NCBI RefSeq assembly: GCF_001625215.2
Contig: NC_030381.2
Span: forward strand, 40,794,689 to 40,858,688
Source: Daucus carota subsp. sativus
Lineage: Eukaryota; Streptophyta; Magnoliopsida; Apiales; Apiaceae
DNA: 64,000 nt
Reading direction: 5' to 3'
Both the position numbers and the translations under genes were made by a program. Shown here piece after piece: positions 24,494 to 37,160 of the stretch. The notes below the pieces were generated by a model. That model did not search any database. It was not told where the DNA came from and saw only the letters and a list, made by a program, of their open reading frames with translations. Positions within the stretch are counted from its first letter, which is position 1, and every line of letters starts with the position of its first letter.

Positions 24494-25047
24494 ATTTTCT
24501 TGTATATTGATTCATGTTTTGTTTGGTTTGTTTTTTTCTCAGGATACTTGGGAAGCGAGCTGTTTCGTGACTTTCTTAATAAGTTTTATTGTCTAAACCT
24601 TCAGAATTATGCTTGCATGACTATCAGTTAGATAATAAACTTTTTTGAAAGGAAAAAATCTCGGACTTAAAAAATTTCGATACAATTCATTTATGTGTAT
24701 ATAGACTTTAAAAAAAATTAAAATTATTTAATTTTTTTAAAATAGAATCAAATATTTCTATATGAGAATCTATATAATGTGATTCTTTAAAGTTTATGAA
24801 ACAATGATACACACGTGCACACACATAAATAATATATCTATACAGGGTCATATCCAAAGGTTTTAAGGAATAATATTTTCTTTTAAGAAAATATAAACCT
24901 ATATTCATATATAATAAAATTGTATAAATAATATTTAAATATTTTATATTCAAATTTATATATTAATGAAATTATTTTTATAATAGAATTTACCGCTTGA
25001 TATGTGTTAACATGGATAAGACGCTACTATGCATAACAAGACACATA

Positions 25048-25369
25048 TTGTGTTCACTTCATGGAATGGATTGAGAGGAGAATGAAATAAAATTTATATT
25101 ATAAATTGTGAGTGATTAATGTAATTGTTTATAATTTTCATTTCTTTCTCATTCCATTCTAACTATTTTAACTAAAAATCTTACCAACATGTTTTGAAAG
25201 GAATGTTGATTCCATTTGTTCATCATCTTTTCCTATCATCTTTTTCATAAAAAATTTTAACTCACTCATATTTAATCATTATAGTCTCATACTTTCTCCA
25301 ATCTCCATAAAACTTGTTCATATAGTTTATTCCATTCTCCCCTCGTTCCATTCCATGAAGTGAACACAA
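25048..25369. mobile_element. MITE with TTGTGTTCACTTCATGG termini
   Basis: The terminal inverted repeats are about 25 bp: TTGTGTTCACTTCATGGAAT on the left and its near-complement ending GAAGTGAACACAA on the right. The inner part is AT-rich and non-coding. I could not find a clean target duplication, so the superfamily is open. Confidence 0.65.
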
Positions 25370-25463
25370 CCTCAAATCTCAATGTTGTTATATTTGTTAT
25401 TAATAATTAATAAATTAACTAAGGTTTAATATATCATAAACACAAACAATAAAAAATTTAATA

Positions 25464-25705
25464 CTCCCCCCGTCCCATAATTCTTGGCTTGTTTGACTTT
25501 TTCTGGTCAAATTGACCGAACTTTGATTACAAATTACATGTAATTCTCTTGTAATTTTAAAAATATAAAATATGCATAATAAAGCACGTAAAGTATATTT
25601 TTTAATGATATAATATTTATGATTATTCCTAATCATGTTATATATGTAATTTATGGTCAAAGTTTGATCAATTTGATCAAGCCAAAAATTATAGGACAAA
25701 GGGAG
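25464..25705. mobile_element. Stowaway MITE with empty site in duplicate
   Basis: The ends are CTCCCCCCGTCCCATAATTC and AATTATAGGACAAAGGGAG, flanked by TA (25462-25463 and 25706-25707). The paralogous sequence near 12500 reads through without it, which shows insertion after the duplication. Confidence 0.88.
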
Positions 25706-26112
25706 TATTATGTATATACTCTTATACGAGAGTATGAAACAAATAAAAATTATAAATATGACGCTCTAATATATTTATTACATATTTATAAAAAAAATTC
25801 AGCGGACATATCAAATAGAATTTAAAAGTAAATAAGATAAATATTACCCCATCCGTTTATCTTGAACCGAAAAATCCAAAGTGTAGTAGCTTAAAATTTA
25901 AGTCAAACCGAGTTTGGAAAAGAGGAGAAAAGGAGCTGGGAGTTGTGATCCGACGGTGGAGATACACTGCGTCAGATCAAAGCTAGGAGGCCATTTACAA
26001 TTTTAAGCCTATTTATACCAAATCAAATTACTCCTATATAATATAATCTATACATACATACATCTCCAAACCCTAAATACAACTCTTCTCACTCGATTTC
26101 TCACCCTCGCTA

Positions 26113-28626
26113 ATGGTAGCAACTCATCCCCTCTTTCCGCTAAATATATCTTTTATCAATTTCGATTTAATTAATTTTTGATGAATGTTTATGTTTGTGT
26201 TGCAGGCTTTGCCCAATCAGCAGACTGTTGATTATCCGAGCTTCAAGCTCGTCATTGTCGGCGATGGTGGTACAGGTACTCTTTTTTAATTTTTATGTTT
26301 TTTGACTCGTGTTTCCTTAAATTTGTGTATCTGTGGAATCTGTTGTTGAAGTATATTTTGATTTGTGTTGATGTAATTATGAATCTATGTGTGTGAAAAA
26401 ATCTTCTAATTAGGGCTCAAATCTGAATGTTTGATTGGATTTGAACGAATTAGGGCAGATTTAAGATTATGTTATAGTGTAGCTGAATATTCTGTTGATG
26501 GATGATATATGATATTTGTTTTTGAATTTATAATGATGATTATTATATATGTGATTTTCGATATCAGCCGTGGCTTCTGTGTGATTAGGTGTGGGATTGT
26601 GAATTGTTAGGAAGATGCAATTTTTTTGTAGTATAATAGCTTGTTGTACTGCTAGGCTGTTTTAATTGACGAATCTTGCTCGTGTTTTATTTCGAGGTTA
26701 AGAGGCATATGCTTGTGTTGATAGTAGGAAGTGATAGATGTGATGATTTTATAAGTCTGTGATATTTTTTGTATAACATTGGACTATTATAAGTGATGGA
26801 GCACAAGCTGTAATTGTTTCTGAATTTGACTTATTGCACATTGTAGGGAAAACGACCTTTGTGAAGAGACATCTTACTGGAGAGTTTGAGAAGAAATATG
26901 AGCGTAAGTGTGATATATGGGATTCATGTCTTACAGCAGCCCTTATTTGTTTGTGTATTAATGAAAGATGTTTTTTTCAGCAACTATTGGTGTGGAAGTT
27001 CATCCATTGGATTTCTTCACTAACTGTGGAAAGATTCGATTTTATTGCTGGGATACGGCAGGGCAGGAGAAATTTGGCGGGCTTAGGGATGGTTACTAGT
27101 AAGTTTATTGACTATTTATATGAACCTTTGTTCTATGTTGATACTAGTAAATTTATTTACTGCTGCTTTGGACTTGTTAACTTGTGTATATACTTTTCAG
27201 TCATCTTTACATTGACTAATTTAATCATTCTCCCCAACAATTAAAACTGTTATATCCTGGAATACTGGATCAGATAATCTATGTTGTATATAATAATGCA
27301 AGATCACAAGCGACTGCTTTGTTAATAGATGGTTCCAGTCAGAGTGTGTTCTTTAATTTGTAGCGTACTTGTAAGTAGATGGTTGTTAATGTTACTTCAT
27401 TTTCACCCAAGGAGACTGTTGAAACTGTAATACGAGTCCGCGTTTTGTGCTTTTAATCGCATGAGACGGCCTTTTGGCGAAATGGTGCAGTCTGCTTACC
27501 ATGGCCATTTGTGCAGTGTTCTCATATCATGTATTATCATGTGTAAAGCATCCAACTTGCCTTGATTTCAGAATCATATACTTGGACATGTGTAACATAC
27601 ATGCATAAAATGCCTCATATTGGGAATGTATATCTATTACTAATCAAGAACTGAGAGGTTGATTTCATCATATGCAGCATTCACGGGCAGTGTGCAATCA
27701 TCATGTTTGATGTGACAGCTAGATTGACTTACAAAAATGTCCCGACTTGGCATCGTGATCTTTGCCGGTTTGTCCAGAATTCCCTTTATTTATTAGAGTA
27801 GGTAACTCTCTAATATGTTTAAGTGATTAGATTTTGATATTTTGCCCTTTGTCTGTCATCAGTGTTTGTGAGAATATTCCAATTGTACTTTGTGGGAACA
27901 AGGTTGATGTGAAAAACAGGCAGGTGAAAGCGAAGCAGGTTACATTCCATAGGAAGAAGAATTTGCAGTACTATGAGATATCTGCAAAGAGCAACTACAA
28001 TTTTGAAAAGCCATATCTCTATCTTGCCAGAAAGCTTGCAGGGTAAAGTGACCATCTATTCATGTTAGTGCTTGGTTCTTTGAGGTGCAAGTCCTTTTTA
28101 TATAATATAAAGACGTTATGTGGTTTTGTAGGGATGCCAACTTGCACTTTGTGGAGTCTCCAGCGCTTGCTCCACCAGAAGTACACATCGACATAGCCGC
28201 ACAGCAACAGTAAGTTTTTTTTCTTTGCATGGTTACTGGCAATTGAAACTCTGTTCTCTCGTGTTTTTTGATTGAAAAACAAAGAGACTAATTTCTGGAG
28301 TGATTTAGAACTATATGATTTTCATTAAAGTTGCCAAGATACTAGCACCATGGTAATAAGGTATTAATCACCATGACATGTTTTTTAATTGTATACATAT
28401 CAACATGATGTAAAATTTTGTGAACTTAATTTGGGAGAAGGCAAATTAGTGTCTGATATATGACCAAGCTACACGAATGCTACAGCAGATCCTTTTTATG
28501 AAACTTGCCCACAGTTCTATATTTCTCATGTGTGGTGGTGATTGTCCTTTCTCCAGGCATGAAGCAGAGCTTCTTGCAGCTGCAGCACAGCCTCTCCCTG
28601 ATGATGATGATGATGCCTTTGAATAG
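26113..28626 (+). CDS. RAN: GTP-binding nuclear protein Ran, copy 2, 221 aa
   Basis: Eight coding exons: 26113-26115, 26206-26275, 26847-26903, 26981-27098, 27678-27767, 27863-28042, 28132-28209 and 28557-28626 (666 nt). Every splice site is at the same position as in copy 1, including the ATG-only first exon. All GTPase motifs and the acidic tail are intact. Comparing the two coding sequences by eye, I count two amino-acid changes (M194I and S209A, both near the C-terminus) and about six silent ones, so both copies look to be under constraint. Its promoter keeps the telo-box (26068-26076). Either copy could supply Ran. Expression differences cannot be read from the sequence. Confidence 0.97.
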
Positions 28627-29180
28627 AAGGGGCGTAGTTTCTTGCTGGTGTCGGTGATGCCCCGGTTTTATGAATAGCCTTGTACCCCAAAATTTTTGCG
28701 AGGATTGGCTCCTCCAAGATTACTTTTTAAGGGTTTTGAGTGGCATGAGATAATTAGGAATGGATTGATGTAATGTATTTAATTTGATTCTGTCTCCTGG
28801 GTGATGATGAGTTTAAAGTTTTCTTTCATGGATATATTATCTGGATTTGTTTTATGCATGCTTTAGTTGATTGTGTGCCAGGTCTCACTAATGAAAATCC
28901 AGTTCACAACTTGAGCTCTGTATCTTGTTCACCCTGCTTCCCAGGGTGGGATAATCAGCTGTGTCCCTCTTTCTCTCTAGGGATGCGTGTCTAAACGCCA
29001 AGCTTTAGTAAAAAGTAGAAAAAAAGTGGACATACTAGCCACTTGAAATTTTATCCTTAGTGACCTCGAATTTAAATCCCGACATGACCATGCAAATTGG
29101 TGTTGTGTCTGAAGAGTGAAGATGAATTTTCAATCTGAATTTTGTTGAGGCGGTCTGTTCTCCGATATGAGTTTAAGTAT

Positions 29181-31053
29181 TTGTATTCGGATGATGCATT
29201 ATATTTATTTCACCCGAGATTATTGCATTTGCATATGTGCAAGTCCATCTGCTGTGCAATCCTCCCCGGCTAGATGGATGAGTTACACAGCTCAAGTAGG
29301 ATTGTAGGGAGTGCAAATGGCGTTGAGTTGTCATAGCCCATTGGCCATTGGTTGGAGTTTGGACTGCTTGTTGGTGACTGTAGGAGGTAGTTTCTCAACC
29401 CCAACATGTTCATTTGGTGTTTATTTATCATTTTGCTTTCTATACTCACTCCTACACGTTTAATCAGGAACAATAGTATTCCTGCTGATATATCAAGTAT
29501 TAAGCTAGCTGATTATGGAACAAAAATTCTTCTTTCACTTACAATATTTAGAAAAAGATTTTTTTATGGTGTGTCCATGAGCACATGCTAAGTATCAAAT
29601 TCTTTGCACTTGACTCATTTTGATTGACTTATATTTCTTGATAATGGTGGACCTCCCTGCATATATAACAACCACACTAATCAAATGGAGCTAAATGCAT
29701 AGAATTTAGCTCTGTGCTCATGGGCACACACTAGACAAACCGTTAAATAAATAACAAATAAATAACAGATGGAGGATGACTTGATCACATCGCAGTTTAT
29801 AGTTAGTTTAATCGTTAAATAAATAACAGATGGAAGATTGATCACATCGTAGTTTATAGTTAGTTAAACCGTTAAATAAATAACAGATGGAGGATGACTT
29901 GATCACATCGCAGTTTATAGTTAGTTAACATGTGATAAGGGATATTTACTAGTCTGCTTGCAGGCAAAAGTTCTAAAATCAGACATTTTTATGATATAGT
30001 CCTCTCCATTCAAATCAAAATTTAGACTTAATGTCTTTTGGCGCAAATTATAGACTTATTGTTTGCACTGATAGATTATTGCATCGATTGTCCAGAATTC
30101 TACTAATAAAAGCCATTAGTCTGTCGTAGGTTTAAATCAAAGGAGCAATTGAACTTTGGATTTTCCACCTAAATCCTCCAAGTTCTGCATTTAGGGAGGA
30201 ACACCTAAATAATCCTTAAACCAATGTTAAATGTTGCTTGCAGGGAATTCAAGATCAATTTGAAACACCGGTTAGTGGTTTAATAAAGCGGATTCATAAG
30301 CAACATATCTAAGCTGGGGAAACGCAAGAAATAGATTAATTATAATTGATGTTTCATGCAAAATATGGAACCTGCACTAACAACAATCTGAACTATATTC
30401 AAACCTGATACATAGCAATCTGAAGCATACTAAAAGAGAAACTGATCAATACTAATTCTTATTCATGTATTGGCTATGTTAGCCTTTGTGTGCATGCTCT
30501 ACTCAGCTCTTGATACGTAACAATATGAAATATACAAAAACCTTGACTAATTGTTACTAGTTCAATAAGGTCAGGCACTAGAAGTGCATATGCTATGGGG
30601 ATGGGGGAGACTACTAAGCGGGGGCACACGGGCTTATGCATAATAAGATCTTGCTTCATTTATCAAAGAAATACTAGACATACACGAGTATAACCAAGCA
30701 TAATAGAAGATCTCCATATGCTTTTCAGTGAATCGTTGTAAAACAATTCATAGAACTATAGGTTCCTAGAAACTTCTCACATCAAATCATACCAGAGAAT
30801 ATAACAATTTATATTAGATAGCAGTCTACATATCCTCCACTTGTTATCAAATAGAGATATAGTCTACACTGTGCAGACAATATGTGTGAGACTCTAGATC
30901 CAGCTTCCTTGTTCATCTCTGTGTCGTATCTATCTTCCAATAGTGGAGGTTATCCACATACACAAATGGAGATACCGTTCTATGGTTAGTACTCTCTTCT
31001 TCTCTGGAGATCACACACAAAAGTTTATCCTTGTATGATCATCACGTCAGAAT
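29181..31053. other. Intergenic region between Ran copy 2 and BOR gene
   Basis: No gene seen. A threefold tandem repeat lies at 29739-29930. The 3' untranslated region of the BOR gene probably occupies the last 150-250 bp. Confidence 0.6.
29739..29930. repeat. Three tandem copies of a 55-73 bp unit
   Basis: Units contain ACCGTTAAATAAATAACAGA, then TGGAGGATGACTTGATCACA and CGCAGTTTATAGTTAGTT. The middle copy is shorter. Confidence 0.85.
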
Positions 31054-34000
31054 TTATGCACCACCTGTTGGATAAATCTGAAAACAAAAAAGAAACTGTC
31101 TGATTCAGTTACTTAAAATACACTGACCAGTTATTCAATTGATCATATAAATTATCATTTTTTGAATAGTTAAACAGAATCGGTTGTATTTGACAAGCAA
31201 ACTCTACTACTCTAGGTCTTTTGTAAATTTTAATTCTCTAGAGAATGCATTCGATATTCTATATGAAGAACATTAAGATTTTAAAAAATCGACGAGTCAA
31301 AACCTGTTGCTGTCTATCGTTGAAGCTTATGGTCCTAAGCTTCAACTCGCCTCTGTGAGTTGTCATCTCATCCAAAAATTCTGCAGCAGATAAATCACCT
31401 TCATCTTCCGTGCTATCAGAATAATTTTCTGTTCCGTGCTCCTGCTAACACATCAAAGACCATTTATACTTCGAGTAGAAATACATCAAACACATGGTAT
31501 TTTACTTTCACGATAAAAACAAAATTAGCATTTACATAATAAGAAAAGGCAAGCTCTAAATATACCAATATTAAGATACGTTAAGCTTATCATGTTCGTT
31601 TTTGTTGGAGTTCTTTGTTCTTTATTAATGACCACGGATTTAATGAGCATGTAACTATTAGAGTCCAGAATAAAAGCTGATATTTGTTGTATGCACATTG
31701 AATTCATGCGAAGATTGACAGATTTTGACTAAAGAGTTTCATAAAATTGAAAAACAAGGTAAATAAATACCCTCATCGAGGTAGTCCTGTTGTGGATTGG
31801 AACACCAGTTGATTCCTCATACTCAGCTGAATCCAGTTCCTGAAGATACTCGGGCGGGAAAAACTTGGGTAGAATATGTTCTCTGATCCATATAAGCATA
31901 AAAAATGGCAGTGGGAATAATATCCCAGCTATGGGAATCCATGTCACTCCGAAGATCATCAAGAAATACACCAGTTGGAAGAGTGTAAATGCGGCAATAA
32001 TTTTGAATGGTACTGATTCAACAAAAGAAGCATGGGTGCCTTCCAGGACTCTACAACAGATGGCCAATTGATAATTAATAGTAGTTAGTCTGGGTCTAAA
32101 AAATCATAACAATTGATATTAGCTTCAATACTTTCATTTGTACTTTTCCTAGGGGTCCTTGATAAACAGAAATTGAATCAAGTGAACTTGTTATCCTCCA
32201 GGAGTTGAAACGATTTAGTTTGATATGATTTAATGAGATTATTGAAGACTCATATTAAATGGCAAAACAGCGTAATGGACTAGATATATAAGAAGTTTAA
32301 GTCAATATGATCTTGATCAAATAGTTGACCAAAAAACTATAGACGGCTGAAAACAAAAATGGAGATGGATCAAAAGGGGCATGGCTTACTTGAATCGCCG
32401 ATTTGAAGGAATAAAGAGCAGCAAAAACCTTTCCCAAAACTGGTTACCAGGGAGGCTATCAATGGCCATGTAGGCAAAATACCCCCACAGAACTGAGGTA
32501 GGTATCCGCTTAAGCACAGGTATAGCAGCGACACAGCATGCCACAAGCAAGGATTGCAATAAATTCGTGACTCTTTGTTCATTAACTCGGACAGGCAAGT
32601 GATCATCAATGTGCTTTGTTGGATCGAATTTCCCATTAGCCTTTTCTAGATCTTCAGAATTCAGAACAGCATCTTTCAAATCCTTCAACTCCTTATCAAC
32701 AGAAGTAGTCTGCAGCAGAAACAAATCCTTCTAAACTAATACATTCAATTGCATAACTTACAGATTCATGCATTGCAGATACCATAAATATTAATTGCAT
32801 AATATGTTAGTATGTTACATACATTTGCTGAACTGTCCATCTCAATGAACACAGCATGCATCTTTCCATAAACTTCTGAGCTGGTCCCCTGATTTTTTAT
32901 GCATTCTTTTGCTCCCTTAACCATTTCCTTTCGCATTAGCTGCATACCAAAAACCATATAGTGTGTATGATTATGTACAGTGGCATAACTAGGAATCAGA
33001 GTCGCTTAATCAAATTTACTTTTAAAATTTTGTAATGTACTTTTTTATTAAGAACAACCATAAAGTGTTTATGATTATGTTAAATGACATACCAGGAATC
33101 AGAGCCAAATTTAGTATCGTAAATATTTTTCTAAAAATATTTAACATATATAATCTCTGGAATCTGGATTGAGTTCTATTGAGACCACTTTTATTAGAGA
33201 CGTGAGACTATATACGTATATATGTTCTGCAAGCTGAAGATAGCAAAATATTTTGTTATGCAGACATGTTCTGCAATGCAATGGACTCCGGGGTCTCCAA
33301 CAAAATAGTGGTCTCCATATAAATTTTCCTTATTATCTCTGTTGTTTTAGATCTCGTTAATTGAAAGAGGTCAACCGGTGACAATACAGTGGAACACCCT
33401 TAAATATGTAAACAATATTCCAAAATATAAATGGGAAAGGGAAAATCATCTGTGATTCATATATCCTTGCCTGTTTTTTCAGGACCGCAAGACTCTTGGT
33501 GTGCATTGGCGACTGAGGGAGAACTCCATTAGACGGAGGGAGTCCAAGCAACCCACAAATTAACGTCTGATCCCAAAGAGAAAGCATAACAATTAGAAAG
33601 AAAAGGTAAATCTTTGAAAATATAAAATAAGGAATAACTTATCGAATGATGAATATAAAACTAATAATGTGAATCTAAGCAATAGAATTACAATGTTCCA
33701 AAATAACAAATACCGTGACTCCAAGCACGAATATGTCATAATGGTAAGCACTTGGTTTCTTAAGATTGAACTCCTTTTGCTGAGCCATTTGCGAAGCTAC
33801 ACTATGGTCAAAAAAGTATAGACCTGCTACCATTAGAGCTGGTATAATGGCAAGAAAGATGTATTCCACAGGAACTTTTCCCATATCCTGCGGGAAAAAT
33901 TGTAATAAACTTCAGCACATCACCTTTGGGTTCCTTGTAATCTATTCAAGATAATAACATATAATATAAAATAAAGACAATCACGTAAACGTCCATTAGT

Positions 34001-36005
34001 TCAATCACATGATCCTAACTTAATGTTGGAATAGATAAATTTTTCTTTAATACAGAATTTTAAATATATTATATTCACAGGGCCAGTTTATTTTAGTCTC
34101 TATAAATTTGTTGAATGTAAAAAGCCAACTTTATATAGCATCAATTCAACCATCTCCAACCAATAACTCCAAGACATTTTACACTGTGTATTACACTAAT
34201 AAGAACTTTTTATCCATTAGTCAGAAGACATATTCCTTAACTTTTTTCAAATTGTTTTGTTGGGATAATCGGAATAAACAGGGACACAGAGAGAATAAAT
34301 TTGTTTTGCTTAAAACAAGAAGGTATACTTGGATGTTTGGAAAACGCCAAATCTGGTGCAAGACTTGACACCATATAAACATCTGACACCAAATTTAGTG
34401 TCCCGCTAATCATTCATTCATTTGGTGTAATTTTACACTATTATAGAGTTGTCTTGGAGTTTGGTTTACACCGTAGTAGTATAAAACTTACAATATTATA
34501 AAGTTGTAGCGTTGAGTTGGAGATGCTCTTATAGCATTGCATTGGACATGCTCTAATAAGAACATAATTATGATTATGAGTTGGACTATTCTACAATCAC
34601 ATGATGCCTTTAATTATAAAGTCATCTTGATGGTTACTGGAAATATAGGTTTTTTCATATATACCTTAATCACTGTCCAATGACGTGCTGATTCAGAATC
34701 CCAGGGAAGAGGACTTTCTAGCCTGCGGGGAACTCCAGAAGGAACTTTTGCAGGAATTGCATAAGACAATGCTGTCCACAAAATGGTCATAACTGGAACT
34801 CCATAATCAGCAACAAAGCTTCGAAACAACCCTGAATAAAAGAAAGCCATAGAGGGGAACAATTGTAGTCATTGCGTCCTTTTTAATATAAATTCAGAAA
34901 AAGAAGGAAAAGAATTAATGATTGTGGCCGTCTGGTGTACCAGTTCCATATCTCCAAGATCTAGCGGTTCTACTCTTGATGGAAGTAAAGAGTACACCAA
35001 AAGAGAAGATGATAGCAAGTAGACCATTTGTATACAGCCAAGTGAACTGGTACTTTTCTTCAGTGGAATCTTCACCTTTGGGAACGTTAAATTCACTGAC
35101 CAGTCCCTAGGATTGATAGGTACCTCTTAGCTTAAGAACCTTAAAAGAATATAATAGATTTAATAGACTATCGTATGCGTGAGCACATACTTTGACGGCC
35201 TCTTGAATGAACAGAACAACAATCAACATGCCAAAGAGTTCATCAGCAATCCTGGTGAATCTACTGATGATATTGCCAGCATTGAATATTGCTAAAAGAA
35301 AAAGAAAAATGGAGGTCCAAATACAAACCCTGTTGATATTAAAGCTCGAAATCAAACGTACATTTCTGTTTTTATAAAATGAATCATGTATAGAGTTAGT
35401 ATAGGAAAAGAAGGCGACAAACATACCATCCAGCCCATGCTATAAAGAGGTGTCCACCTAAACTGCTGCTATTTTTGGCAATTTGGTATAGGACTGTATA
35501 CATATAAACTGTTGGTTCCGCGACTCCTACGATCAGCAGTGGTTGTCCCCCAAAAATTGAATGGATAATCCCACATATAGCAGTAGAGGCTAATGCTTCC
35601 ACCGTGCTTAAAGAACCATCTAAATTCAAGAAGACGATATATTAGTATATTACTCCAGATAGAAATTAATATTGAAATGTCTTATTTTTAAAGAAATCAA
35701 AGCAATTTATTAAATATTTACCTGTGTCTCTACTCAGTTGCTCCCCAAAGGCAATGACGGGAAGGGCAGAAGCAAAAAAGATATATGTTGTTGGTGCCAA
35801 TAAGCTAATTTAAGGATAAAATTTCATCAAAATGAATTTCACTGAAGACCGTGGTAATAGATTTTGTTACATTCTTATCAAAATACGCAAGAAAGCCATA
35901 CCTTGCACCTGTACCAAGTGCACTAGTCCAATCCTGTCTATAACATGCTTTTCTTCCACGGAAATCTGTAATCATCCCCTTACAAGGGGATTTCAGGCTA
36001 TTCAT
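31054..36005 (-). CDS. BOR-type boron exporter (SLC4-like), BOR4 clade, 666 aa
   Basis: Thirteen coding exons on the minus strand: 36005-35902, 35804-35722, 35619-35427, 35329-35191, 35106-34941, 34831-34665, 33887-33714, 33566-33471, 32939-32823, 32709-32390, 32050-31771, 31441-31304 and 31077-31054 (2,001 nt). BOR proteins are plasma-membrane borate transporters of the anion-exchanger family, with about 10-14 membrane spans. Family landmarks seen are CYRQDW at the N-terminus, [90 protein letters not shown] and DSAEYEES. The linker [19 protein letters not shown] and the ending QIYP resemble Arabidopsis BOR4, a boron-toxicity exporter, more than BOR1. The C-terminus is short, ending IYPTGGA. 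Intron 8 uses a GC donor (CAG/gcaagg at 33470). ATG 36005 is the first in frame; a 5' untranslated intron probably lies upstream. Confidence 0.92.
34120..34545. mobile_element. Possible MITE in BOR intron 6
   Basis: CCATCTCCAACCAATAACTCC on the left pairs with GAGTTGGAGATGCTCTTA on the right, and AACTCCAAGAC pairs with GTCTTGGAGTTT inside. This pattern is common in plant MITEs. Exact ends and target duplication were not resolved. Confidence 0.4.
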
Positions 36006-37160
36006 TGCGGAGACTATGATCTGAGATACTACATAATTAAGTTACTAATCATGTTAGCAACCAATATCAATAACATAAACAACAAAATTTGTACAAATTA
36101 TTGAGAACAATAGAAATCTAACTCAAAACCAATGTAAGTATGATCCATAAAGTCAGTGTACAATACAATTGAGGCGCGGAATCACAATTTAAATATTAAT
36201 CAAGGGCCTGCATCCCTTGTAAACAATGTATCATGCATTGCACACACTACTGTACTATAAAAGAGTCTAATATAACTGATACATAACTGGCATACTATTG
36301 CTTGAAACTACAGTTGTGATATATACATACATTATTACATTAAAAACATAAGCCGATTTTTTTAAAGAATATGTGTATATGATGAATATATGTTCGCGGT
36401 AAATCATATTTCTGTTTTCTGAAAAGAAATTTATCATTATTCGGCATTTTAATACAGCAAGTCCATAAGTCTTTATTTGATTTCTCTTATTACACGCACT
36501 ATCTCAAATAGCTGCACAGCAAACATACATAATCTACATTAAATACATTATACCGGAAATCCAAAGGAAACTACAAAGATGCTCCCCATCCCAAATTAGA
36601 TGACCTCGTTGATTTTATACAGAATTATCAAAGTGCATATACCGCATAGCTACGTAATTAATTTATTTTTAAAAATCCTTGTCAACAAAATTTTAAGTAT
36701 GCAATTTTTATTTATAAAGAAAAAGATAACTACAGATATAGACGATCGATCAACTAACTCATCTAAATTGGGACGAAGGGAGTAGTAGTTTTATATATAA
36801 TCACATGATCGAATTTCGCGGCGCGCAAGAATTTGCAGGTTTTGGCAACCAAAACTTTCCATGCAGGCATTTACAAATCTTGAATAGCTCATTTAAACAA
36901 ATAAGCACGACATGCATTTAACATATAATACGCGAGATCGTAAAATAAAATGACAAGATAACAACAAGAGATCGACAATGTAATTTAACAAGATTGGGTA
37001 AAGAGAATTACAATGTGAGCTGCAGAGAATAGAGAGTTGCCACCGGAAAGTTCCGGCGACAATATTTAATTGACTCGCCGGAGGGGAGAGGTAGGGGTGA
37101 TTTTAGAAGGTCTCTCTCATCTGTTTCGTTTCTCTATGTGCACATTCATATATACACACT
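36006..37160 (-). promoter_or_regulatory. BOR upstream region with probable 5' UTR intron
   Basis: A TCTCAG acceptor lies about 15 nt before the ATG, and a CACATT/gtaatt donor near 37012. Together they suggest a leader intron of about 1 kb. A TATA-like TGTATATATG lies near 37150. No other gene is seen. Confidence 0.4.

Larger units (their letters stand above)
25380..29180 (+). repeat. Segmental duplication, copy 2 (Ran block)
   Basis: Direct repeat of 12425-17095. Introns and untranslated regions still align almost base for base with scattered substitutions and small indels, so the duplication is fairly young. It contains a Stowaway (25464-25705) that copy 1 lacks, and lacks the 760-bp insertion found in copy 1. 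Confidence 0.88.

Noticed and set aside
26834-27244. 136-aa open frame in Ran copy 2, and the same frames in copy 1
   Set aside because: It runs through exons 3 and 4 and their introns; the spliced model gives the full Ran protein, so this is a read-through artefact.
33180-33330. Possible fragment of an element B-like terminus in a BOR intron
   Set aside because: Only GAGTTCTATTGAGACCAC-type similarity to the element B end, without (TA)n or a second end.
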